NCBI RefSeq assembly: GCF_004118935.1
Contig: NZ_CP035375.1
Coordinates: 1,736,001 to 1,800,000 of the forward strand
Source: Salinibacterium sp. UTAS2018
GTDB lineage: Bacteria; Actinomycetota; Actinomycetes; Actinomycetales; Microbacteriaceae
Length of the DNA: 64,000 bases
Direction of reading: 5' to 3'
Shown here in pieces: positions 48,072 to 56,815 of the stretch. The stretch's first letter is position 1. Every line of letters starts with the position of its first letter. The notes below the pieces were generated by a model. The model ran no database searches, had not been told where the DNA came from, and saw nothing but the letters and a program-made list of their open reading frames with translations. The position numbers were made by a program, and so were the translations under genes.

Positions 48072-48962
48072 CTAGTAGCCGTGCACGCAGGCCGTGATTG
48101 TGCTCGACTGAGTGCCCTTGATTGCCGTCGCCCGACCGGTTGTTATGGCGTAGCTATCGGCGGGTGGGTTGTACACCGTCGGCACCGTAGTGAATTGGTA
48201 CCCGGAGCCCGGTGACGGCGACCAACCAACATAGTTAACCGTCTTACCCGCGCTCAGGATGCGGTTTTTTGCGGCGGTGAGGTTCACGGTTGCTTGCCAC
48301 CCAAAGAAGAATGGATTGGCTTGCAGATCGGTGACCGTTCCGGTCGCGGTGGTCACGATGCACGCCTGGGTGTCAGTCCAGGTCGTACGAGTTTGGGACA
48401 CCGAGTAGTAGCTGGTGGAGCCGGGGGCAGCAATCGGCGGGTTGCTCACGCAGATAGTAATGGTGATCTGTTGCGTTTCGGTGAGGAGGCGATTGTTGTA
48501 CGACGCGTTCCAATTCGAACCGCCCGAACCAGACCCGCTGATCACCAAGGCACTCGGTGCCGTTGTGGAGAAGGAAGCTTGCGTCGAACCGCTGTAATAG
48601 ATGCCACCAGTCCCCGTCTGACCGTTGAACGGGGGCAACGTCATGTCGGCATTTAGCTGCCAGGCGCGAGGCGTGGCATCCGTTCCGCGCACTGTCACAT
48701 CGACGCAGAAGCCGGCACTCGTCGGCGAAGCGGGAATATCCCACACCGTGGAATCGAGCACGGTCGCTGTGTTACCGGGCACGATCACGATAGAACTTGG
48801 CGTCGGAGCGGTAGAGGCCCAGGTGCCCGTTGTTGCTTCTGCAACGAACACAGCGGGGTCAGTCCACGCAGCGACAGTTTTCTGAGGAGCGGCGGCCGTC
48901 GCTCCGGCAAGCAGCAGCGCTACCGCCGCGAGAGCGATAGAGGCTAGGAGAACTCTCTTCAT
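48072..48962 (-). CDS. Secreted protein of the SipW module (second substrate candidate)
   Basis: A 296-residue exported protein with signal peptide 1-26 ([20 protein letters not shown], then ATAAAP) followed by TVAAWTD, as in substrates of SipW-type peptidases (mature start near Ala-Trp-Thr). The body is rich in Ser, Thr, Gly and Tyr with four or more cysteines ([29 protein letters not shown]) that may form disulfides. The ATG overlaps the sipW-type stop (ATGA), so it is translationally coupled to the peptidase. It is convergent with the emfourin gene. No family is named; TasA/CalY-like fibre or adhesin function is inference. Confidence 0.72.
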   Translation of the reverse strand: MKRVLLASIALAAVALLLAGATAAAPQKTVAAWTDPAVFVAEATTGTWASTAPTPSSIVIVPGNTATVLDSTVWDIPASPTSAGFCVDVTVRGTDATPRAWQLNADMTLPPFNGQTGTGGIYYSGSTQASFSTTAPSALVISGSGSGGSNWNASYNNRLLTETQQITITICVSNPPIAAPGSTSYYSVSQTRTTWTDTQACIVTTATGTVTDLQANPFFFGWQATVNLTAAKNRILSAGKTVNYVGWSPSPGSGYQFTTVPTVYNPPADSYAITTGRATAIKGTQSSTITACVHGY

Positions 48963-49618
48963 GAGCGCAACCGTTCCGCCGCATCAGCATCGGCATCAGC
49001 ATCAGCATCAGCATCAGCATCAGCATCAGCATCAGCATCAGCATCAGCATCAGCATCAGCATCAGCATCGGCATCGGCATCGGCATCGGCATCGGCATCG
49101 GCAGCGATATTTGCCTGGCGTGAGCTCGCCGGCAACAGGGTCAAGACAAGGGAGGCGATGATCGCAACGGCCAGCGGAATACCAATCAGAGGAGAACCGA
49201 GCCCGGCGAGCACTGTTCCCGCCCGCGGAATTGTGAGCATCGGATGCAGCACACTGTCACCCGCGGCATAGACGTACGTTTCCGCATCCGGAGCATCATT
49301 GTCGTCGCCCTGCATTTCGAAAGCCACAGTGTCTCCCTCAGCGGTGACCGCGATGACGCGATGCGTAATCAGATTGCCGGTGATCGTGGAAGGCAAGCTC
49401 GCAACATCCCCCACCTTGACGTCGCCAACAGGAACAGGGAACGCGACCAACAGGTCGCCCGTCCGGATGCTGGGCTGCATCGAATCGGAGACGACAATCA
49501 GTGGCTGAATCGCGCCGACAGCGTTAGCGATCCAGAGAATTCCGGTGACGGCGCCGATCACTGCCAATACCCACAACAGTCCGTCGCCGGCGGAGCGAAG
49601 CATTTGTGCCGCGCGCAC
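48959..49618 (-). CDS. SipW-type (ER-type) signal peptidase I with an Ala-Asp repeat tail
   Basis: Membrane signal peptidase of 219 residues. Helix one is about 14-36, the catalytic Ser46 is in [17 protein letters not shown] and the general base is His86 in LITHRVIAV (His rather than Lys marks the archaeal/ER or SipW type). A second helix spans 143-163. The C-terminus has a run of about 20 Ala-Asp pairs (about 173-212) encoded by the hexamer repeat at 48981-49100. GTG 49618 overlaps the TAG of the frame that continues from the upstream substrate (TAGTG). The genes before and after look like its substrates. Confidence 0.88.
   Translation of the reverse strand: MRAAQMLRSAGDGLLWVLAVIGAVTGILWIANAVGAIQPLIVVSDSMQPSIRTGDLLVAFPVPVGDVKVGDVASLPSTITGNLITHRVIAVTAEGDTVAFEMQGDDNDAPDAETYVYAAGDSVLHPMLTIPRAGTVLAGLGSPLIGIPLAVAIIASLVLTLLPASSRQANIAADADADADADADADADADADADADADADADADADADADADAAERLRS
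48981..49100 (-). repeat. Hexanucleotide microsatellite, 20 copies, in the signal peptidase gene
   Basis: Twenty head-to-tail copies of GCATCA or GCATCG (plus strand), ending in a degenerate GCAGCG. It encodes alternating Ala-Asp on the reverse strand. The block of GCATCA units lies in the middle with GCATCG units at the right end. Because the unit is six bases, copy-number change keeps the frame and changes only tail length. Confidence 0.95.
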
Positions 49619-49689
49619 TAGGGCACATCCGTCGTGCCGCTGAAAGCGATTTGCACGGAGCCAGAGGAGAGCCCTTGGTACGACGTTGG

Positions 49690-50196
49690 CTAATTAGCCG
49701 GAGTCGTCACCACGACGTTCAGCGGCAGGGTCGAATTTGCCGCGAGAACCGCCGAGGTAAACGCGGCACTAGTCGTGCGCACTTCCAGGACGGCCGGGGC
49801 TGTTCCGCCGAAGACACTGTTGCCGCTCACTGCGAGGGGCTGAAGCGATACGTTCAAGGGCAGATCGCCGCCGTTGCGCAAGCAGATGGCAACGGTGCGC
49901 TTCTGGTCGGGCTTGAGGGCAGCGAACTCTCCCGAGGCGAGAGTGATGGCGACGGCGCCCGCGGCGGTATCTGCCTCGACATACGGCGATCCTGGAGCTG
50001 TCGGGCAGGCGCCGTTAACCGCCAATGCGCCATACAGCTCGATGGATGCCGCTTTCGCGCTCGCGGAAAGTGTCGTCTGGGCTGTCCACGCTGCGCTCGT
50101 GGCGGCAGCACCAATACCGACCAGAGCCACACTGGCAAGCGCCAGTCGGATGATCGTTGAGGCCTTTCGAGCGTTCGGCTCAAGAGACGGAGACAT
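49690..50196 (-). CDS. SipW-dependent-type secreted protein, probably truncated by an in-frame TAG
   Basis: A 168-residue exported protein with a long positively charged N-terminus, a hydrophobic core (about 16-37) and [18 protein letters not shown], which matches SipW/TasA-like signal peptides and mature starts. The rest is a beta-rich domain with two cysteines. The stop TAG at 49690-49692 is followed in the same frame by 23 more codons ([20 protein letters not shown] and three more) to a TAG at 49618-49620 that overlaps the peptidase start. This strongly suggests the original end was there and the present stop is a recent nonsense change, or a sequence error. It has a Shine-Dalgarno AAGGAAAG. 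Confidence 0.75.
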   Translation of the reverse strand: MSPSLEPNARKASTIIRLALASVALVGIGAAATSAAWTAQTTLSASAKAASIELYGALAVNGACPTAPGSPYVEADTAAGAVAITLASGEFAALKPDQKRTVAICLRNGGDLPLNVSLQPLAVSGNSVFGGTAPAVLEVRTTSAAFTSAVLAANSTLPLNVVVTTPAN

Positions 50197-50323
50197 GACT
50201 TTCCTTAGGGAATTCTAACGTCCACGGTTCGGGTGTGTGGACGCTTTAGTCACGTTATCCGCACCGGGCGGGAACCGACATACTTTCAGTTGCTTCTGCC
50301 ACGAACTGGGGGTGGAAGAGCAC

Positions 50324-51571
50324 TCAGCGCAGTGGGTCGAAAGCCGTCAGCAGCGGGTGCTTGTCACCACCGGTGATCGATTCGGCGAGCATCCGCCCCG
50401 TCAACGGCCCAAGGGTGACGCCCCACATACCGTGACCGCCGGCAACGTGAACGCGCGGCGAGCGCGTTCCACCGACGAGCGGCAGACCGTCGGGAGTGCA
50501 GGGCCGTGAGCCGACCCATTCTTCTTCGCGGGCATCCCAGTCGACGCCGTCGAACATGGGCCTGGCCGCGTTGACGATGGTCTGGATGCGGCGAGAGTCG
50601 GCGGGAGCATCCACTGACCGAAATTCCATCATCCCTCCCACGCGCAGCCGATCACCGAGGGGTGTGCAGGCTACGCGCTGGGCGGGCAGGTAGATCGGGT
50701 GCGTCGGAATCACGGGCGGCTTCACGCTGAAGCTGTAGCCGCGACCTGATTGCACGACCTGGCGCACACCGAACTGGCGGGCAAGGTCGCCGAGCCAGGT
50801 TCCGGTCGCAATAACGACTTCGTTGCTAAGCACCGCATCGCGGCCCTCGACATCAACGGCAACACCGGCAGCACCGAGGTCGCGGATGCCGGTCGCTTTC
50901 GCGCCCTCCACAATCGTGGCTCCGCGAGCTCGCACGGATGCCGCGAGCACCTGCATGAACGAGGGCGGGTTGATGAAGCGCTGGCCATCCACGCGCAGCC
51001 CATGGGTCACAAGCTTCGAGACACTCGGCTCGAACTCACGCAGCTCGTCACCCGTGATTTTCTCAAAGCTCACGTGACCACCACCGGCGGCGACCTCATC
51101 AAACTCGTGGGTGATGACCTGGCGATGGGCATCACTCGTGAAAGCGGCGAGGAAGGGTTCGGCATGCTGGAGCGCCGCGGAGACTCCGCCCTCTTCCATG
51201 CGGTCGAAGGAGTCGAGGCTCCACTTGTTGATCTCGGCGAACGTGACCATGTTGCGACGCCACATCTTAGGTGTCGAGTGACGCGCGAAGCCCGCGAGGA
51301 ACCGCAGCAGGGTCGAGTTAGCGGCGAGAGGAACGTACACCGGCGAGGTGGGATCGATAACCGCCTTGATGCCGACTTTGAAGATCGAAGGCTCCGGCAG
51401 CGGAAGCGTCAGGGCAGGAGCAACCCAGCCAGCGTTTCCGAGAGAGGCGCCCGCGGCGACGCCCGTGCGGTCGAGAACCGTGACCTCAACGCCACGCTCC
51501 TGCAGAAACCAGGCCGTGCACAGCCCCACGATTCCGGCGCCAATAATGATGACTTTCGCGGGCTGAGTCAT
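50324..51571 (-). CDS. FAD-dependent oxidoreductase, D-amino-acid dehydrogenase (DadA) type
   Basis: Flavoenzyme of 415 residues. The N-terminal Rossmann motif is VIIIGAGIVGLCTAWFLQERG (GxGxxG at 11-16), DAO fold throughout, and C-terminal VHVAGGHGMWGVTLGPLTGR binds the flavin. It resembles DadA-like enzymes that oxidise D-amino acids or cyclic imino acids in the membrane-proximal cytoplasm. It lies at the downstream end of the 50-60 kb catabolic island, 72 nt after the 2-hydroxyacid dehydrogenase gene, and may be part of that operon. Confidence 0.88.
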   Translation of the reverse strand: MTQPAKVIIIGAGIVGLCTAWFLQERGVEVTVLDRTGVAAGASLGNAGWVAPALTLPLPEPSIFKVGIKAVIDPTSPVYVPLAANSTLLRFLAGFARHSTPKMWRRNMVTFAEINKWSLDSFDRMEEGGVSAALQHAEPFLAAFTSDAHRQVITHEFDEVAAGGGHVSFEKITGDELREFEPSVSKLVTHGLRVDGQRFINPPSFMQVLAASVRARGATIVEGAKATGIRDLGAAGVAVDVEGRDAVLSNEVVIATGTWLGDLARQFGVRQVVQSGRGYSFSVKPPVIPTHPIYLPAQRVACTPLGDRLRVGGMMEFRSVDAPADSRRIQTIVNAARPMFDGVDWDAREEEWVGSRPCTPDGLPLVGGTRSPRVHVAGGHGMWGVTLGPLTGRMLAESITGGDKHPLLTAFDPLR

Positions 51572-51643
51572 AGTTCCCTACTTCGTGAAGCGCCGGTGCT
51601 GAGTACTCCATTGTGCCTCGCGACGGCCGCAGCGAGCGCAGCG

Positions 51644-52702
51644 TTAGTAGAAATGCACCGTGTCGACGACGTTGCGCAGGGCACGACCATCCAGAAAAGC
51701 GCTGGCGTTTCGAGCAAAGAGTCGCGCAATTTGCTCTTCTTGCGCGTAGCTCAGCGCTGCAGTGTGCGGGCTCAACAGCACGTTGTCCATCTCCCAGAGC
51801 GGGCTCGACTCCACCAGAGGCTCTGTTTCTACGACGTCGAGGGCCGCGAAGCCGACACGACCGTCTTCGAGCGCAGCAATCAGAGCCTGTTCGTCGATCA
51901 CGCTGCCGCGCCCCACGTTGACCACGGTGACACCGGGCTTGACCATCGTGAGAAATTCGGCGTCGACAAGCTTTTCGGTGTGGGGAGTCCCCGGCAGCGA
52001 CACCACGATTCCATCGGCGCGTTGAATTGCCGCGGGCAGGTTGTGCGGTTCGATGATCTCGGCGACTCCGGGAACGGTCTCGCCGCGGCGGCTCATACCG
52101 ATGACATGAACGCCGAGCGCACTCAATTTTTCGGCCAGCGCCGACCCAATCCCGCCGAGTCCGAGGAGCAGTATCGTTTGGTCGCTGAGCTGCGCCATCG
52201 GCCACCGCTCACTCCACTCGTGTGCCTGGCTCTGCCGAAGCAGCCGAGGGAGCGACTTGCTCGCGGCCAGCAACCCAAATAATGCGAATTCCGCCAGCGG
52301 CCCGCCATGCACTCCCGCGGAGGTGGTGAACGCCACCCGATCGAGCTCGTGCCGTGTGAAGCCTGCTTCTCGAATCTGAGCTCCACCGCCCGCCGCCATG
52401 GTCTGAACCCAGCGAAGACCGTCATTCTGCTGCACAACCTCTTTCAGCAGCGGCGTCGACAGATCGGGGATTCCGTAGAGGGCGTCGGCAGAGTTGAGCA
52501 GTTGCATAAACTGCGATTGCTGCTGTGGTGAGCGACGAAAGTCGGGATCGCCCGCGTAGTCCGCCGTAAATCGCATCGGCGGCAACAACGACTGGTCGCG
52601 AATCAGTTGCACGCGCGGTTCCAACGATTCGATCAGCGCACACAGTTCTTCGCTGAGGGGCGTGGCTACCCCGACCGTTAATGTCTCTGCTGCGATTCCC
52701 AC
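51644..52702 (-). CDS. D-isomer-specific 2-hydroxyacid dehydrogenase
   Basis: NAD(P)-dependent dehydrogenase of 352 residues. The dinucleotide motif is LLLGLGGIGSALAEKLSALG, and the catalytic Arg, Glu and His are in NVGRGSVIDE, ALDVVETEPL and LLSPHTAALS. Arrangement and length fit the glyoxylate/hydroxypyruvate reductase-like group. The GTG at 52702 gives MGIAAETLTV; it follows the RpiB-like gene by 69 nt on the same strand. It may reduce a 2-keto acid formed in the island's pathway. Confidence 0.88.
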   Translation of the reverse strand: MGIAAETLTVGVATPLSEELCALIESLEPRVQLIRDQSLLPPMRFTADYAGDPDFRRSPQQQSQFMQLLNSADALYGIPDLSTPLLKEVVQQNDGLRWVQTMAAGGGAQIREAGFTRHELDRVAFTTSAGVHGGPLAEFALFGLLAASKSLPRLLRQSQAHEWSERWPMAQLSDQTILLLGLGGIGSALAEKLSALGVHVIGMSRRGETVPGVAEIIEPHNLPAAIQRADGIVVSLPGTPHTEKLVDAEFLTMVKPGVTVVNVGRGSVIDEQALIAALEDGRVGFAALDVVETEPLVESSPLWEMDNVLLSPHTAALSYAQEEQIARLFARNASAFLDGRALRNVVDTVHFY

Positions 52703-52771
52703 TCGAACCGACTCCTTTGGTTATGCCGCTGAGCCCGGGAGGCGAGTGGCGGATGTGCGGGAAACCGCTAA

Positions 52772-53251
52772 TCAGACAGAGGGACGCAGTTCGTAGCGTT
52801 CGATCTCTGCGACCTTTTCGGCGGAGGCACTCGACGAGTCGAAGGTGTATCCAAGCCACTCCCGCGCAAGGCGTCGCGCAAGCTCGAGCCCGACGACGCG
52901 CTGACCGAAGCACAGCACTTGGGCGTTATTCGACAACACGCTTCGCTCCACGGAGTAGGAATCGTGGGCTGTCACCGCACGGATTCCTTCCACTTTGTTG
53001 GCGGCGATCGCAACGCCAAGACCAGTGCCGCACACGAGGAGAGCGCGATCGGCTTCGCCAGCGGCGACTAGGCGAGCGGCATCCACTGCAATGTGCGGAT
53101 ACGCCGTCGATTCACTTTCGGAGACTCCGACGTCGACGACGGAGGCTACACGCGGATCGGCTTCGAGATCCGCCTTCAATATTTCTTTGTAGTCGAATCC
53201 GGCATCGTCGCTACCGATAACGACACGGATCAGCGGGGTCGTAGTGCTCAT
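52772..53251 (-). CDS. RpiB/LacAB-family sugar-phosphate isomerase
   Basis: Isomerase of 159 residues. The core [20 protein letters not shown] holds the catalytic Cys and phosphate loop, followed by [21 protein letters not shown]. The canonical SDHAG motif reads SDDAG (Asp16 in place of His), which suggests a substrate other than ribose 5-phosphate. RpiB homologues next to DhaK-type kinases include erythrose 4-phosphate isomerases (DerI, EryI), which makes a tetrose phosphate a reasonable candidate. The ATG overlaps the kinase stop (ATGA). Confidence 0.85.
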   Translation of the reverse strand: MSTTTPLIRVVIGSDDAGFDYKEILKADLEADPRVASVVDVGVSESESTAYPHIAVDAARLVAAGEADRALLVCGTGLGVAIAANKVEGIRAVTAHDSYSVERSVLSNNAQVLCFGQRVVGLELARRLAREWLGYTFDSSSASAEKVAEIERYELRPSV

Positions 53252-54963
53252 GAATCTGCCTTCCAGGCTGTGCGGGGTTGAGCGAGTGCTCCAACGATCA
53301 ACGCAAATGAGGTTGCGCCAGCGTCGGGTGTTCCGATGCTGCGCTCGGCGAGTGGTCGAGCCCGGCCCTTCTTGGGCGTCAGGCTCTCTGTCGCTGCTGC
53401 CGCTAGTGCTGCAGCAGCGGCCGCGTTACTCCAGGCAACGCTGAGCTTCTCACCGCGGTCTACTTCGCGCTTGAGAGTGTGGATGAACGGCACGAGCGCG
53501 TCGACGAATGTCTTGTCGCCCACCTCAGCTCCGCCTAACTGCTGAATAGCCTCGAGGAATGCCTCGGCAGCGTCCGTTACGACAGTGGCGTCGTACTCAA
53601 GACGGTCATCGCGAATCGCTTCCGCTGCGGCTTCAAGGCCGGCACCCCAGAGAACTCCGGAGGTTCCGCCGGCGCGGGTGGCCCACTCGCGCCCGGCTTG
53701 GCGGAGGTTCCACGCAACGCCACCCGACGTTGAGTTATCGACGATTCCTGCAGCGGCGTCAATACCCTTGACCATTCCGCGGCCGTGATCCCCGTCACCT
53801 GCGACCGCATCGATGTCGCCCAACTCGACGGCGTTGTCGTGCAGGACAGCGCGAACGGTCGAGACTGCGGCCACCAGCAGGGGCATCAGCGCCCGCGATG
53901 CTTCCGTAGATTCTGGGGCGGAGGCCTGAGCGATCGATGCCGCTCCCGGTTCAACAGGGGCGAGCGTGTCGAGGCCCGCGCTGATCTTTCGATAGGCCGG
54001 AGTGTAAGCATCAGCTGTCCAGGTGCGCTCAAGTTCTTCATCGAGCCACATCAGCGTGAGCGAACAGCCGCCCATGTCGAGGCTCGTTACGAGTTCTCCG
54101 ACCTCAACTCCCACTGCCGCTAAACCAGCATCCTTCAGCAATCGCGAAAGCGCCTTCCACACGACGAAGAGTTCTTCATACTTCGTCGTTCCCAACCCGT
54201 TGAGGATGACAGCGACGCGGGTCGAGTCTCCGACAGGCCGTTCGCTCAGAACACCATCGAGAAGCAATCGAGCAAGTTCATCGGCGGTGAGCCGCGGAAC
54301 GTCGCGCACCCCTGGTTCGCCATGGATTCCGAGCCCAACGCTCATCGAGCCGGACGGGATGGAGAACAGCGGCTCGGCTGAACCCGGCATCGTGCATCCA
54401 GAGAATGCAACACCGAGTGAGCGAGTTGAGCCGTTCGCAGCCCGGCCAAGACGCTCAACCTCGTCGAGCGAGAGACCTTCCGCTGCTGCGGCACCCATCA
54501 CCTTGAAGACGGTAAAGTCGCCGGCAATTCCGCGGCGTTGATCTGCTTCGGGCGAGGAACCCACATCATCGGTGACAAGCACAACGCGCGTATCGATGCC
54601 TTCGCTGCGCAGACGATCAGCCGCGATTCCGAAGTTCATGACGTCTCCGGCGTAGTTGCCGAAGCTCAGAACCACACCACGGCCCTCATTCGCAGCCTTA
54701 GCTACTGAATACACCTGTGCGGCCGACGGGGAGGTGAAAATGTTGCCCACAACGGCGCCGGTGGCGAAACCGGGACCGACGAGGCCAGCGAATGCTGGGT
54801 AGTGGCCCGATCCGCCACCGATGACAACAGCGACCTTGGGCTCACCGCGACGATGGGCGACCACACCACCGGGTACTCCTGACAGGCGATCGGCGTAGAG
54901 CTCTACAAAGCCGTCGAGAGCATCCTCGGCAAAGTCTGAAGGGTCGTTGAAGAGAACGGTCAT
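53248..54963 (-). CDS. Dihydroxyacetone-kinase family kinase (DhaK-DhaL fusion, LerK/DerK-like)
   Basis: ATP-dependent ketose kinase of 571 residues. The DhaK half (1-330) has [17 protein letters not shown] at 49-65 and the substrate-binding His214 in LGIHGEPGV. The DhaL half (about 365-571) has [13 protein letters not shown], the ADP/metal loop, and GGTSGVLWG. Single-chain enzymes of this length include dihydroxyacetone kinases and the L- and D-erythrulose kinases LerK and DerK. Overlap of ATGA type with both neighbours ties it to the RpiB-like isomerase and the GarR/LtnD-type dehydrogenase. A ketotetrose substrate is therefore a good guess but unproven. Confidence 0.88.
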   Translation of the reverse strand: MTVLFNDPSDFAEDALDGFVELYADRLSGVPGGVVAHRRGEPKVAVVIGGGSGHYPAFAGLVGPGFATGAVVGNIFTSPSAAQVYSVAKAANEGRGVVLSFGNYAGDVMNFGIAADRLRSEGIDTRVVLVTDDVGSSPEADQRRGIAGDFTVFKVMGAAAAEGLSLDEVERLGRAANGSTRSLGVAFSGCTMPGSAEPLFSIPSGSMSVGLGIHGEPGVRDVPRLTADELARLLLDGVLSERPVGDSTRVAVILNGLGTTKYEELFVVWKALSRLLKDAGLAAVGVEVGELVTSLDMGGCSLTLMWLDEELERTWTADAYTPAYRKISAGLDTLAPVEPGAASIAQASAPESTEASRALMPLLVAAVSTVRAVLHDNAVELGDIDAVAGDGDHGRGMVKGIDAAAGIVDNSTSGGVAWNLRQAGREWATRAGGTSGVLWGAGLEAAAEAIRDDRLEYDATVVTDAAEAFLEAIQQLGGAEVGDKTFVDALVPFIHTLKREVDRGEKLSVAWSNAAAAAALAAAATESLTPKKGRARPLAERSIGTPDAGATSFALIVGALAQPRTAWKADS

Positions 54964-55844
54964 TTGTCGCTCGCAGCAAAGAGCGTGCTGATGATCGAGT
55001 CGTCTTCTGCAGCAAGTCCCGCTGCTTCGCCCATGCGATACAACTGTTCCGCCGCGCTCGCCAGCGGAACGCTGACTTTCCGCTCGCGGGCAACGTCGCC
55101 GACAATACCCATGTCTTTGCCGATCACGTCGAGTCGCGAACGAAGCGGTGGGGTTTCCCCGCGCAACTGCTGCGCGATACGAGGACCACGGTCAGCGAAC
55201 ATGAACGAGGCGGCAGCGCCCGCGCCGAGAACGTCAATAACCATGTCGAGGTCAAGACCGAGCTGATGCGCCAGCGCAAGTGCTTCAGCAGCCGCTGCAG
55301 TGTGGATGCCGCACAGAAGCTGATTGACCGCCTTAAGCTGCTGGCCTTGGCCAACTTTGTCGCCCACGACGCACACGGTAGAACCGAGCGCATCGAGTAC
55401 CGGCTGCGTTGCAGACCGCGCCTCAGGCGAGCCGCCGACCATGATGAGAAGATCGCCGGTTTCCGCGCGAACCGGTCCGCCAGAAAGGGCGGCGTCCACA
55501 CAGAGAATGCCCCGAGTGGCAAGGAGATCGGCGGAGCGCACCAGGGCGGTCTCACCAACGGTCGACGTGATGACGACAACTGACCCTGGCTGAAGCGCAT
55601 CAGCGACGCCGCCCGCTGCGAAGAGCGCCGTGTCGAGCTGCGCGGCATCGCGAACGATCAGAACGACGACGTCGGCACCATCCGCTGCCTGTTCGAGCGA
55701 CGACGCCGGCATAGCCCCGGCCTCTGCGGCTTTCTCAAGCGCAACGGGGTTGATGTCGTACACCTTCACGTCGAAGGATTTCGTCAAGTGGGTCGCCATG
55801 GGCAGGCCCATCGCGCCGAGGCCGATTACCGTCACATTTGTCAT
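54960..55844 (-). CDS. NAD(P)-dependent beta-hydroxyacid dehydrogenase (GarR/LtnD type)
   Basis: A 294-residue dehydrogenase of the 3-hydroxyisobutyrate dehydrogenase family. The Rossmann motif VIGLGAMGLPMA is at the N-terminus, the substrate loop DAALSGGPVRAETGDLLIMV in the middle, and the catalytic Lys in QQLKAVNQLLCG. Relatives oxidise L-threonate/D-erythronate (LtnD) or reduce tartronate semialdehyde (GarR). It is coupled to the kinase by a 4-nt overlap and follows the TIM-barrel isomerase gene by 2 nt. Confidence 0.88.
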   Translation of the reverse strand: MTNVTVIGLGAMGLPMATHLTKSFDVKVYDINPVALEKAAEAGAMPASSLEQAADGADVVVLIVRDAAQLDTALFAAGGVADALQPGSVVVITSTVGETALVRSADLLATRGILCVDAALSGGPVRAETGDLLIMVGGSPEARSATQPVLDALGSTVCVVGDKVGQGQQLKAVNQLLCGIHTAAAAEALALAHQLGLDLDMVIDVLGAGAAASFMFADRGPRIAQQLRGETPPLRSRLDVIGKDMGIVGDVARERKVSVPLASAAEQLYRMGEAAGLAAEDDSIISTLFAASDK

Positions 55845-55846
55845 TT

Positions 55847-56815
55847 TCAGCTCTCCAGTCCGCGCACGGCGGTGCGTGCTTCTCCGAGTGCGACCGCAAT
55901 CATGCGTCGCACGTAGTCCGCGTTGCGTGCCGCGACGGAGAGACCGTCGCCGCCGTAGTGTTCGACACAGAACGGTGCCGCGAACCCTGCTGCGATCGCG
56001 GAAGTGATGGCGGCCCGGTAGTTCATCGAACCAAACTCCATGGGAGCCGGCACCGTCGTAACGAAGCCGCGCTCGCGGTCCTCATCACGGAAGTAGTTCT
56101 TGACGTGCCAGTAGTTCGACACCGGCGCACAGCGCGCACTTGCTTCGAGAAAGTCCTCGATATCGCGATGCAGTCGGTACATGTTGCCGAGGTCGGGGTT
56201 GAGGCCGACGTTGGAAAGCCCTACCGACTCGACGAGTCGAAGGCCGCCATCGACAGTGCCGATCAGCGTGTCTTCATACATCTCCAGTGAGACCGCGATT
56301 CCGAGGTCGGCGGCGTGCGAGCCGAGTTCGCGGATGCGCGTGGTCGCGAGATCCCAGGTCGCGTCGTCTTGATCGTCGACTGGCCCGGGTTCGGTCCAGA
56401 ACCACTGCGAAGTCTTTTGTCCTGGCAAGAGTGGTCGGTGCAGCCCGAAACTCACCAGCGGGATGCCAAGCTTGGCAGCCGCGTCGAGGGTGCGATGGCT
56501 GTAGGCGAGGTTGTCGTCGCCAACCACCGGGTCGATCACGCTTCGGCGTATTGCTGAGATTGCAATCGGTCGAAGGTGAGCTTCTGCAATAACGGCCGAC
56601 AGTTCCTCGAGTCGTGCCGACGAAAGATCGCCCGCCTGCACCCAGTTGTCGGTGACATCGACGCTATCGATACCTTCGAATGCGACCTGCGCGAGCTGAT
56701 CAAACCACGCCTCGGGGCTAGCATCCTGGCTCGCCGCGAAGGGAAGCATCGCAGCGGCAATGGGCCACGATGCGCTCGAGGCATACGTTGAATCTGCTGC
56801 TGAATTGTCGCTCAT
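55847..56815 (-). CDS. Xylose-isomerase-like TIM-barrel sugar (phosphate) isomerase/epimerase
   Basis: A 322-residue AP-endonuclease-2 type TIM barrel. Probable divalent-metal ligands are the Glu in AVSLEMYEDTLIGT, the Asp in VGLNPDLGNMYRL, the His in NYWHVKNYF and a late Glu near PMEFGSMNY. Such enzymes isomerise ketoses/aldoses, epimerise, or act on inosose or hydroxypyruvate. It is the first metabolic gene after the importer permeases and overlaps the permease gene by 4 nt. Confidence 0.84.
   Translation of the reverse strand: MSDNSAADSTYASSASWPIAAAMLPFAASQDASPEAWFDQLAQVAFEGIDSVDVTDNWVQAGDLSSARLEELSAVIAEAHLRPIAISAIRRSVIDPVVGDDNLAYSHRTLDAAAKLGIPLVSFGLHRPLLPGQKTSQWFWTEPGPVDDQDDATWDLATTRIRELGSHAADLGIAVSLEMYEDTLIGTVDGGLRLVESVGLSNVGLNPDLGNMYRLHRDIEDFLEASARCAPVSNYWHVKNYFRDEDRERGFVTTVPAPMEFGSMNYRAAITSAIAAGFAAPFCVEHYGGDGLSVAARNADYVRRMIAVALGEARTAVRGLES

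Noticed and set aside
48981..49100. CRISPR array
   Set aside because: The units are contiguous 6-bp repeats without spacers, and no cas genes are present.
48961..49161. His-Gln repeat frame on the plus strand
   Set aside because: It is the complement of the hexamer repeat within the signal peptidase gene, not a gene.
50750..52282. Long plus-strand frame (510 codons) across the FAD oxidoreductase and hydroxyacid dehydrogenase genes
   Set aside because: It lies antisense to two clear enzymes, spans their intergenic gap and has no motif or promoter.
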